NCBI RefSeq assembly: GCF_009905375.1 | Contig: NW_027417589.1 | Span: 1 to 64,000, forward strand | Length of the DNA stretch: 64,000 nucleotides | Origin: Apium graveolens | Taxonomy: Eukaryota > Streptophyta > Magnoliopsida > Apiales > Apiaceae | Direction of reading: 5' to 3' | Part shown: in pieces, positions 47,681-58,330 of the stretch | Position numbering within the stretch: position 1 is the stretch's first letter | Layout: every line of letters begins with the position of its first letter | Notes under the pieces: model-generated | Databases searched by the model: none | Seen by the model: only the letters and a program-made list of their open reading frames with translations | What the model was told of the DNA's origin: nothing | Position numbers and translations under genes: made by a program

Positions 47681-49165
47681 TAAAAATTAGATTATATTTT
47701 TCTTGATATCTGGGTGCTAAATGAGTAGTGGTAAGTGCAAAACAAATTTGTTTTAAGGGGCAACTTATAAAATGATGTGACATATGTGATATTCACATAT
47801 TTTAATTGAATTGTTAATGTGAATGTAGGGATTTATTTCAATCGTTTTTTAAATGTTTATTTTGTGAAAAATAAATTTATATACAATTTTGTGGATTTGT
47901 GATCCTAAATTAATTGTTGTAACACCTTTATTTTTTTACTTGGACTAAATTACTCTCAATTGTTTCTCAAAATGTTCATTGGGTCCGCTATACTCCATTT
48001 TTATTTATATTTTTTGTCGGAAAGCATGTACTCAATTAATAATATCTTGTATTGCACTTTTTTCTATTTTATTTATATTTGTAGTGTGTGTTTTGTTATG
48101 TTTTTATTTAGTTATGATTGGATTTATTTGGTGTTTGATCTATTGAGAACGAGATTATTGTGGTTTTTGTTGATATGGAAAGCCTATATCGATTCTCGGG
48201 AGTTCGTGATTAGCTCACCTTTTACAAACAAAAAGTTGTTCATTCTTCACGTGTTTACAGTTTTGGCATGTCTATAACTGTTATTCGACATGTAGATAGT
48301 CGGGTTGTATTCGGCATGTCTATAGTTGGTATCCGGCATTAGATAATTGTGGTGCCGTTTCTCCAATATCAGTTTGTGCGATCGGTGTTTCTGAACACTG
48401 GATTAGCAATGGTTTTATTGTGATATGGTCAATTGTGATGTTATTATTTTCGGAGATGTTGGTGCAGCTTGCATCGCTTAAGATGATTTTGATTTCGTTT
48501 TTAGTTTCAAGAATTTTTAAATTCCGTGTGTTAAATAATTAGAAAACAGATCATCTAATTGTTTAGTAAATTATTTGTTTTACCACCTGGTTGTATCGGC
48601 AGTTGAGGGTTTATCCGACTATATTCTTTTCAAATTTATGAAAACTTTTTATTTGTAAAACAAAATCAGTTTAGTAAATAGGGTACAAAATTGGTTCCAA
48701 AATAATTATAAAATGACATATGTCATATTTGATTTTTATTGCTAAATAAAAATGGACGCCTTATATTCACCACAATTAAATTATCCGATATTCCCGGATG
48801 AGCCATGATACGTGAGTTGGTAATACTTTTTTGTATTTTTATACCCTTTATCATTCACAATCCGAGTCCGGCTCTGTTTGAGATTTCTGTTAGTAATAAT
48901 TGTGTTGTTAAAAAATATGTTACTGGAAAAAATGTTGTTGTAAAAATAAGATGATTGTTTGATAATTTTTTTAATAAGTATATGTTTTGATGTAAAAAAT
49001 TAAAAATAATAATGATTTTGGTAAGATTTGATGGTGAAATCGGTATCAGCTTTACACAACTTCTAAAAAACAGTTTTTTTTAAAGTATGTGGAACTTATT
49101 TTAACAAACAATTTTTAAATTTGTTTTCAGCGAAAAATTGTTTTGTTGTCTACAATATAATAGTA
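47681..49165. other. AT-rich intergenic sequence
   Basis: I see no gene here. A 105-codon open frame at 47960-48277 has no recognisable domain and biased AT-rich codons, and is most likely chance. Confidence 0.5.
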
Positions 49166-49169
49166 TAAT

Positions 49170-49858
49170 AGGGGTGTACAGACGAATCGCTCAATCGCTC
49201 GCAACCGAACCGCATTTTGCGGATAATCGCGAAACGCGGGTTGGTTGTGGATCTAAAATTTAAAAACCGCTCATTAGCGGTTTGGATGCAGTTTTAATTT
49301 TTTGAAAATCGCAACCGTAACCGCAACTCGCAACATATATTAATAATAAAATATATTTTCAAGAATGTAATTGATACCATATAAATTAAGAAGTATACAC
49401 ATTTATTAACTAAACTTAGGTTAATGTTAAGATTTCGTTCATATAATTCACAATCATTATAAGATATATAACCAAAACAAATGGAAAATGTAATCAAAAT
49501 GTAATTTTTTTTATCCCTTTCTTTGTTCTTTTCTCTCACCTCCATATTTTTATATGTTTTTAATATCTTTACTCCACATGGAGCATTTAATTTGTATTTT
49601 ATTTTTTAATGTAAATTTATCACGTAACTTAAACTTGAATTTATTAATATTCCGAATTTATTTTTTTTGTAAATTATTAATTATTATAAAATAAGTGGTT
49701 GAACCGCAACCCGATCCGCAATAACCGCATATTCACAACCGCAATTGACACGGTTAACCACAAATACGGTTGCGGATGACAAATTTCTAAAACCGCTCCT
49801 CGCGGTTTGGTTCTACTTCTACCCCAAAACCAATCTGATCCGATCGAATCGCGTACAC
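49170..49858. mobile_element. Decayed hAT-like non-autonomous element
   Basis: Both ends are rich in AACCGC/GCGGTT words (CGCAACCGAACCGC, AACCGCTCATTAGCGGTTTG, CGCTCCTCGCGGTTTGG). They begin AGGGGTGTACAGACGAATCG and end with a rough inverse, CGAATCGCGTACACA. Such subterminal repeats with GGGTG-type ends are usual in plant hAT derivatives. The flanking duplication is imperfect. Confidence 0.45.
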
Positions 49859-50121
49859 AGTAATAAAAGTTGGCACGCAATTTTAAAAAGTGGATTAAGA
49901 GAATGGAAAAGAAAATCCAATATTTTGGTAACAGAGTATTTGGGCATAATGGAAAAGTGGAGATTAGATTTTATCACTTAAGCCTGGTCTGTAATCACTA
50001 TTTAGTTTAGCCCAATCTACTCATGTGGATCAACGTTTAAAGAGTCCAAGCCCAGTTCCAAGTTTACAGCCCTAACAACAGCTAACGTGTATAATGTAGT
50101 TTGAATTTTCGTTTTCTGTTT
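49859..50121. other. Intergenic sequence before the LINE
   Basis: No gene is seen. The last bases (TTTTCGTTTTCTG at 50106-50118) may be the target-site duplication of the LINE. Confidence 0.4.
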
Positions 50122-50153
50122 TTTTTTTTTTTTGCAAAAGAAGAAGCATTTTA

Positions 50154-53100
50154 TTAAACTTTCAAATCGTCATACAAGACAGAACTAAAGAGTTGATGGA
50201 CATCTCCACCACTCCAATTACGATTAGCTATAGAACTCGAATGTCTCACTAATTCATGAGCCACCTTATTCGCAGATCGCTTAACAAAATTTAACACCAT
50301 ATTGCGTTGTTTAAGTTGAGACAACATGGCCTTACAATCATCAACCCTTCGGCCAAAGTAAGATAAAGTGATATTCGAACATCTAATTGCCTGGATAGCA
50401 ACCAAGCAATCTGACTCCACCACCATGTTTCCCACCTTCTTCTCCTTCACCCAGCTCAACGCTTCCCTGATTCCCATGGCTTCTGTTATTTCTGGATCCA
50501 CCTGGCCTTGCTTGCACTTTGTTTGAGCCTCAACCACATTCTCCTGACTATCTCGAACTAGAAAGGCAAAGCTGTATTTGTTAGAGTATGTGAAACATGC
50601 AGCATCAACATTGATTTTTAATTCTCCTACGTTTGGTTTCGTCCAACGCTCGTTGCCATCCGCTTGAGTCATGAACCCAAGAGAAATATCAAATGACTTG
50701 TCTTGAGTGTATCTCCACTGATTAAAAATATGCCTTGCTGAATCTACAATTTGAACAAACTCCTCACCTTTTTGATTCCAGATTATTGCATTTCTGTTAC
50801 GCCAGATTGACCAGCATATTGATCTTATCCATTGCAGATCTTCAATCTTATACACACCAACAGCCATCTTGAACCAGTCAAAAAAATTCGTACAAGGCTG
50901 AAAATTGAACACATACCCTGCGTACACCCAGCAGGCTTTGGCTACCTGACAGTGAACCAGTGAATGCATAACAGACTCTGTTTCTGCGTTACATACTGGA
51001 CATAAAGTATCCACTGCTACCCTTCTGATTTGCAGTTGATCTTTCGTAGGAAGTTTACCAGACAGAGCTCTCCACATAAAAATTTTAATCTTTGGAGGTA
51101 ACTTCAAATTCCACAGCTTTTTCCAAGTACTCGAGTTATCCCCTGAGTTCGGTTGATGGTTATGCTCTGTAAGAATGCCATACGCACTCTTTACTGTATA
51201 TAAACCCAGCTTTTCATTATTCCAAAACCATGAGTCCGCATCACTATTGCTTAAAGGTATAGAAAGAATTAAGTTAGCGTCTCTGCCGTTAAAGATATCC
51301 TTAATCAAATCCTGGTTCCATTCTCTCTCGCCAGTGACCATTAAAGAATTAACCTTAATATCTTTAACGCTTCATGTGATGTGTGAATGTACGGATCTTC
51401 TTTATGAGGCAGCCAAGGATCATTCTCAATGCTAACTGTTTCACCTGACCCTATTCTGCGAACTGCTCCCTTCTTTAACAGTACCTGAGCCTCCAAAATA
51501 CTTTTCCACGTGTAGCTTGAATTATTACCCAACGTTGCCTCCAAAAATGAGCTGTTTGGGAAATATCTTGCCTTGTACAATCTGCTCACTAAACTATCCC
51601 GATTTGTTAGAAAACGCCAAATTTGCTTTCCAAGAAGGGCAATGTTGAACTCGTGTAACTTACGGAAACCCAAACCACCTTGAGTTTTCCTTTTGCATAA
51701 ACGATCCCAACTGAGCCATGAGATACCCCTCTCCTTCTGTTTAGACGTTCTCCACCAGAATTTTGACATAATGCCTTCGAGCTCCTTGCATATTTGTTGA
51801 GGAATCAGAAAAATTCCCATAGCGTAGTTTGGAAGAGATTGAGCAACTGTTTTTAAAAGAATTTCTTTTCCCCCTCCTGATAAATATTTCTTGTCCCACC
51901 CTTGAACTCTATCTCTGAGATGATCCTTCAGGTAACCAAAAATCGACGTTTTCTTTCTTCCTAACATGTTTGGTAAACCCAAATAGGTAGAGTTGTCTTC
52001 TGCTTCCCCAACTCTGAGAATTTTACAAATGTTTACCCTTTCATGTTGTTGAGTATTTCTATTAAAGAATGCCGATGATTTGTCCACATTAATCTTCTGA
52101 CCAGAGGCATGTTCAAAAATCTGCAGCATATTAACCATCTGCCCTGCTACCTCTGGTTTTGCTTTGCAAAAAATGTATGTATCATCTGCAAAAACAGATG
52201 AGAAAGCGACGGAGCACCACGAGCTACCTGAATTCCTTTCAGCAAACTACGTCTTTCAAAATCTTTAATCAATGCTGTAAAGCCCTCCATACAGATCAAG
52301 AACAAATATGAAGAAAGGGGGTCACCTTGACGGATACCCCTCGAGGGAATAATAGTACCAAATTCTTTACCAGCATGAGTTATTTGGTATCTTGCAGATG
52401 TCACACATTCCATAAAAAGATTAACCAACCTCTGATTTAAGCCCATTTTAAGCATCATTAACTCCAAAAAACTCCATTCCACACGATCGTAAGCCTTACT
52501 CATATCTAGCTTGAACGCCATCCAACCTGTTTTTCCTGTGGATTTTCTTTTCATATAATGCATTATCTCATAAGAAATCAAGATATTATATGTTATGAGC
52601 CTACCAGGAATAAACGCGCTTTGAGTCTCAGATATCATACCATTCAGGATACGTTTAAATCTGTTGGCCATTACTTTAGATGCAACTTTATACAGGACGT
52701 TGCACAAAGATATGGGCCTCAGGTCAGTCATCTTCGAGGGATTCTGCTTCTTAGGAATCAACACTATATTTGTATCCGTAACCTTGTCATCAAATCTGCC
52801 GGTTGCAAAGAATTGTTTAACAAACTGAAATACGTCATCGCCTACAATGTGCCAGCATCTTTGGTAAAAATCTGGGTTCATCCCATCTGGCCCAGGGGAC
52901 TTGTCAAGATGCATACTAAACAGAGCACTTTTGACTTCACTTTTCTCTATATCTTCCAACAGAAGTGCATTCTGCTCGTCTGTCACGCACCTAAAAACAT
53001 AATTAATGATCCTCTCACAGCTTGTATCCGATCTTGAGAAAAGCTCACTGAAATATTCTATCATGACTTCTTGAAGACCATCTTCCCAACCCATTACTGT

Positions 53101-54230
53101 TCCATTCTTATCCTCCAGATTCGATATGTAATTCATTTTGCGTCTCACCTTCGTAGCTGCATGAAAGAATTTGCTGTTTTGGTCTCCTTCACGGAGCCAA
53201 AGATGTTTAGAACGTTACTTCCAAAAAATTTCTTGCTGGGTATAAACTTCTTCGAGTTGCTTAGAGGCATCTTGATAAAGCTTTACTGATCGATTATCTC
53301 TCCTGCCTTTCATCGATATTAACATCTTTTTGCTCTGTCTGGTCCGATCTTTAAAGTTTCCTGTGATCTCCTTACCCCAACTTGATAACGTTTCTGAGCA
53401 CAAAGCTATTTTCTCTTGAATCGACTTGTGTTGATGCATACTCCAAGTTTCTTTGACAATTTGCAGACACATTGGTTCTCTCAACCATGCATTTTCAAAT
53501 TTAAAACGCTTGATCTGGAGAGGCTTTGTTACGATCTTAGGCTCAAGAAAAATTGGAGAATGATCTGAGGCTGACACCTCAATATAGTCAGCTTAGCCTC
53601 CGTAAATACCTGCATAAAATTGTTTGAAACCAAGGCTCTATCCAGTTGAATTTCTACCCATGCTTCGGTACCATAACCTCTTTCCCATGTATATCTATAG
53701 CCTTCCAGTTTCATATCATTAAGATCGCAATCCTCCACCACTGACTGGAAACCTCGAAGAAGCTACTGAGGGTACGGCCTTCCTCCTTTTTTATCTTCAT
53801 TACTTAATATATTGTTCATATCTCCTATAATGCACCAAGGAGATGTATCAGTTGCGTGCAAAGTTCTAATAAGATCCCATGTCTCCTGTCGTTTGGCTCG
53901 ATTTGGTTCTTCGTAAACGCATGTTAATCTATACCTTTCCCAGTCTTTAATCTCCACCATCACATCAATATGGTTCCTGCTATACGATAAAATTCTAACC
54001 TCATTCATATTTTTCCACAGCAAAGCCAGTCCTCCACTTTGACCTTGAACCTCCACAGTAAACGAGCCTTCAAAGCTGAGCCTATTTTTGACATACTCTA
54101 CTCTTTCTTTTTTACATAATATTTCACTAAGGAAAATAAAATTGGGACGTTTCTGGAGACTTAACTCCAACAGGAATTGGAAGGCCCATGGGGTCCCAAG
54201 CCCACGACAATTCCAACTTATAAGACTCAT
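50154..54230 (-). pseudogene. LINE ORF2 (endonuclease, reverse transcriptase, RNase H), broken
   Basis: The APE-type endonuclease starts MSLISWNCRGLG at 54230 and includes IIGDMNNIL and SASDHSPIFL. The RT holds SPGPDGMNPDFYQ, ISLCNVLYKVASK, KLDMSKAYDRVEW and GIRQGDPLSSYLF, with FADD near 52185. The zf-RVT region has KLPPKIKIFMWR and CPVCNAETESVMHSLVHC. The RNase H ends at 50154 (INVDAACF, ITEAMGIREAL, ESD). In-frame stops lie at about 53763 and 53215. Frameshifts lie near 53575, 52190 and 51341. The order and the plant-type C-terminal RNase H are those of plant L1 elements. It encodes target-primed reverse transcription machinery but can no longer make it. Confidence 0.9.
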
Positions 54231-55435
54231 TGTTGTGGGCGGACCCCTGTTCCAGAGCCCGCCATATACCCGTTTTTTGAATCCATTGGCATTGTTGGAT
54301 TATTGATAAAGTCCTGATCCATTTCATCCTCTTCTGTTACTATCTGATGCAAGTCCAAGTCCAAATTAGATTGCTGATCCAGCCCACTAATTATTCTTCT
54401 CTTCTTGTTTTCGATAACTGTAATCCCCTTATTTCCCGTTTCAATTTTATTTGCCAGCTCTATCATATCTTTCTCATTCAAAATACCTGATTGCCCGCCA
54501 ACTTCCTTATCCTTTGAGCTGTCTCCATGATTTACTTCATCTGTAACTACTTCCTAATTTCTTGGATCTAGATTGTTCCTCACCGTATTCCTCCCCGAGC
54601 CACCATCATTTGCCGCTTTCCAGTCACCATCCACCCCATCTTCCCTTAGCCATTTTGAACCAATTAATTGAGTTTGACGCATTAAAGGAGCTCTCATCCA
54701 CACCCCATAAGGTTTTGTAATCTCAGCCTCAGGCACCTCAAATAAACGACTACAAAACTTTTCTGAATGACCTATTATCCCACAGATGAAACAGAAGGTT
54801 GGTACATTTTCGTACTTGAAATTTATCCAAAACCATTCAGCTCCAGAACTCCTGATCTTCATTCTCCTCTTGAGTGGACGTGTGACATCAATAGAGACTC
54901 TGACTCTCAAGTACTCCTTCCATATACTATGAAAGTTCTTCGAACATGATTCCACAAACACACCTATGTAGTTGCCTACCTCCTTTAACACCCTTTCTGT
55001 CATGAATCCCACACGAAGGTCGTGCACCTGAACCCATAAATCAATATTATTTAAACTAACGCCCCTTGGGACATCAGCATCCTGCATACGAGATATTATC
55101 AAGGCCTTCTTGTTAAAAGACCAAGGGCTCCCTTCCAATACTCTTTTAATGTCCACCTCATGATAAAATTGGAACAGATAAAGATTTGGCTCAACCTCTC
55201 GAATATAGACACCTCGTCCTGGTCGCCATAATGCTGCAAGCGTTTGTTTCATTGCAACAAAATCAATCACTCCATCAACTAAGAAACGCCCCACCGGACA
55301 TAATTTAGTATCTTTATTATTATCCACCCCTGCATTCACTCCTCCCTCCCCAATATCAAAGGCTATTCCTCCTTCCTCCTCATCATCCAAAGTGATGTTG
55401 TTCATCGCTTGGGTGATATTGCTAGTCGACGCCAT
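54227..55435 (-). pseudogene. LINE ORF1 (DUF4283-type nucleic-acid-binding protein), one in-frame stop
   Basis: Starts MASTSNITQAMNN at 55435. The DUF4283-like part includes LAALWRPGRGVYIREVE and VLEGSPWSFNKKALII. A CCHC knuckle, CFICGIIGHSEKFC, lies near 54780. The frame stops at TAG 54554-54556 and then continues in the same frame to 54227 with a hydrophilic tail, so the original protein was about 400 aa. It would coat the LINE RNA. Confidence 0.85.
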
Positions 55436-55719
55436 TGTTTGAATGAATAACCGAAATAGAGAATGAAATAAAATGGATGATTTGATTGAAATACTGACCG
55501 ATAACACCTCGAAAATGACACTTAAAACTTACTACTCACCATGTCAAAAGACAAGACTAGTATAAGGAAGTTTAGGTGGTACAACGGCTTTGTATTTAGT
55601 CTTTCTTCTTCTCGTGAATTTGCAAAACAAATTTCATGTTCTCCTTTTCTCTCACACTAATCTTTACGGTATTACATGACTTTGTAAATATACTGATTTA
55701 GGATTGGTGAAAATGATTT

Positions 55720-56480
55720 TTTTCATTTTCTGTTTAGGTAAAATAAAATGAGTAAATTATTGACCTCATTAATATTTAATTTAATAATAAATAAATTGAA
55801 AAGACCGAGAGAGTAGTGTATCCATTTGAGTTTTTAAATTTATTAAAATTTTACGATTTTTAAAAAAAAATTGAATGGTACTAAAGTTACCACCTTATTA
55901 TTTTCCTAAATTTCGCTGCTACGAAACACAATTTAATAAACTAGTTCTAATTAAATGTAATCGATTACATAAAATCATATTTTTAATAAGGTCAAAATAG
56001 TATTCATGTAAATATTTTCAGAATTTTTTAAATCATAAATATTTTTACAATAATAAAAAAATTAACAAATTTTCTAAAAATTAATATATCCGTATCTCAC
56101 ACAAATTATAATTTTGCACGTATTAAAATTTTAAATAATTAAGTGTTAAGACCGGGTCAACCGGTCATAGGCGATTGTGTCTCTTCGAACTAATATTCAA
56201 AGTTGAGACAGCTATATTGGCTTCAATAATTCAAACTTTATACAGTATGAAATAATGCAAATTAAATTTTAATTATATTTTCTTTTCAAGAAACTCCGTC
56301 AATTCTTGAAGCACATTATAATTTGGGAAAATTTGCCCGTTCCATGTCAGAAACGGAAAGGAATAAGTAAATGACGAATTTATTAAGTATCCAATAATAT
56401 TCAAGCTGTTATAAATGAAATTGTACTCCGTGAAAATGAAATATATAATATAAAATACATGATACGAATACGAATATTTA
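55720..56480. other. AT-rich intergenic sequence
   Basis: No gene, RNA or clear repeat is seen. Confidence 0.4.
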
Positions 56481-56956
56481 GAGGGGTGTATTTAATCAAG
56501 ATTTTAAAAGATTTTTTTGGATTTTTAAAATCAAGAGATATTTAATTTGGATTTTAAAAAATCTTTTAAAATCTGATAGTATTCAATAGAGATTGAGAAA
56601 AGTCTATTAAAATATGAGTTTAGATTTTAAAAAAGTCGACTCATATCTGGCGGTATTCAATTTGGATTTTTAAAAACCCATCAAAATCTGATGGTATTGA
56701 AAAGTCGGCGGATTTTTTTTTATTTGAAAAAGTAGTGGATTTTGATGGATTTGCTAGTTTATTTTTAATCTTTTGAAATCTATTTAAAATACATGAGATT
56801 TTGAAGGATTTCAGCAAAATTTCACAAAATCAGCAAGACTTGCAAGATTTTTCTATCAACTCCGACAAAATCCACGAACAATTAAAATCAGTGAAAATCT
56901 TTTAAAATTCACGAATTATTTTCAATTCTTTAAAATCTGAAATTAATACACCATCT
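56481..56956. mobile_element. PIF/Harbinger-like MITE
   Basis: A 476-bp element with ends GAGGGGTGTATTTAATC and AATTAATACACCATCT in inverse orientation. It is flanked by the trinucleotide TTA at 56478-56480 and 56957-56959, as Harbinger-type elements are. The interior is built of repeated GATTTTAAAA/TTTTAAAATC words. Confidence 0.65.
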
Positions 56957-57194
56957 TTAATATTTGTGTATTTTCATGTTAAGTGTATTTAAAAAATACA
57001 AAAGTTTAATAAGTTTTATGCAAATATGATTTAAATATATACATTTAATGTATTTGGTAAAAGTTTTATTCTAAAATCTTTTATTTCTATATTTATTTAA
57101 TTTCGCAGGACGTGTGAAAATTTATGACTTGCATCCATTTTTTGTTTGACATTTAAGTAAACAAAATATGAAAGTAGACCGTAACACGGGTTAT

Positions 57195-57925
57195 GGACGT
57201 AAATGAGTCAAACTGTTCGTGAGCTACTTGTAAAATATTGAAATTTGACTCGGTAATAATGTAGTTGAACTCGAGTTTGAGCTATTCAAATTTTTTACCG
57301 ATCCGAGTTCGAGTTTTAAATTACCCGGTTTGTAAGATTTACGAGTTTTATCGAGCATTTATTATTTTAATTTTTTTAATATAAATATATTTTAATACTC
57401 CCTCCGTCCCAATATACGTTTCTTATTTTGACTTTCGGTACTGTTCACGGTAAGCGATTGACTACTAAATTAAGTCTAATCTATAATATTAAACATAGTC
57501 ATGAGTGATCTCGTTGGATTCGTATTTATCAGTACTTTGATACAGTGAAATTTTTATATTTAATACTAATACGAATTTAAAGATATTAACAATCAAAAGT
57601 GTGCATTGACAAACGTGTCCAACACAAATAGGTAACGTTTTTAGAGACGGAGAGAGTATTATATATATATATATATACATATATATATTATATTTTATCG
57701 AATTGAGCTTGAGCCAAATCGGTCATATTTCGAGTTTTTGTCAATATTTGATCAAATTAAAATGAGTTTTCGAGTCAAACTCGAGCTTATTAAACTTTTT
57801 TACTAGTCGAGTTTCAAAATTAAAATTTAAGTCTCGATCAAACTCGAACTCAATTTCAAAACTGAACAAATTTAATCAAATCCGAGTAAGTATGTTCGAC
57901 TCGACCCGACTAGATTACACCTTTG
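57195..57925. mobile_element. hAT-like repeat split by a Stowaway MITE
   Basis: Two arms rich in CTCGAGTTCGAG-type words: 57195-57397 (AAATGAGTCAAACTGTTCGTG, TCGAGTTTGAGC) and 57657-57925 (GAGTCAAACTCGAGC, TTCGACTCGACCCGACTAG), ending near ATTACACC. The right end read inverted begins GGTGTAATCTAG, a usual end for such plant repeats. The arms are separated only by the MITE at 57398-57656. Confidence 0.5.
57398..57656. mobile_element. Stowaway MITE
   Basis: A 259-bp element starting CTCCCTCCGTCCC and ending GAGACGGAGAGAG, with TA at 57396-57397 and 57657-57658. It is nested inside the older hAT-like repeat. Confidence 0.85.
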
Positions 57926-58004
57926 TCACGGACTAATTGTCTCTTCTAACTTCTAACCACAGCTGCCCTGGGTTACTGGGTGTAGGTTGTATCACACAAA
58001 CGAA

Positions 58005-58012
58005 TATAAATA
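58005..58012 (+). promoter_or_regulatory. TATA box of PDCT
   Basis: TATAAATA about 290 bp upstream of the first in-frame ATG. The leader that would follow is CT-rich (TCTCTCTCCTCATCTCTC near 58120). Confidence 0.5.
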
Positions 58013-58276
58013 CAACCCCATTGAGTATAGTTAGTATATTCCAATAACAGCTACTAGGCAGGCATGCTAGGCATGCTCTATTAATTTTTCCTTTATCTCT
58101 CTCAAAAACCTAATCTTAATCTCTCTCCTCATCTCTCTCCTGTTTCCTTTTCTGTTTTTCAGATCTGCAGATTCTTTTTATCTCCTTCTTTAATATTATT
58201 CCTGACACTCTGACACCTCTTTTCTTGGAAACAACATCTATTTAAACACCCACCTCCGTAAATATATTATATTTAT

Positions 58277-58330
58277 ATGTGAATGCAACTTAATGAACGG
58301 AACACACTCCATTCATCTCCGTCACACTAG
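58277..58330 (+). promoter_or_regulatory. Two upstream AUGs in the PDCT leader
   Basis: ATGTGA at 58277-58282 is a minimal start-stop element. A second ATG at 58283 opens a 15-codon frame that ends at TAG 58328-58330 and overlaps the main ATG at 58293 in another frame. Both may lower or regulate translation, or favour the in-frame ATG at 58377 (inference). Confidence 0.45.

Larger units (their letters stand above)
50122..55719 (-). mobile_element. L1-type LINE, near full length, inactivated
   Basis: Read leftward: a 5' region of about 280 bp, ORF1 with a zinc knuckle, ORF2 with endonuclease, RT, a C-terminal zinc-binding region and RNase H, then an AATAAA signal near 50150 and a poly(A) tail (T run at about 50119-50133). 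A candidate imperfect duplication, TTTTCGTTTTCTGTTT at 50106 and TTTTCATTTTCTGTTT at 55720, sets the ends. Several frameshifts and stops make it non-functional. Confidence 0.85.

Noticed and set aside
47960..48277. 105-codon frame rich in Phe, Leu and Tyr
   Set aside because: It is AT-rich chance reading without conserved motifs, a strong start context or neighbours.
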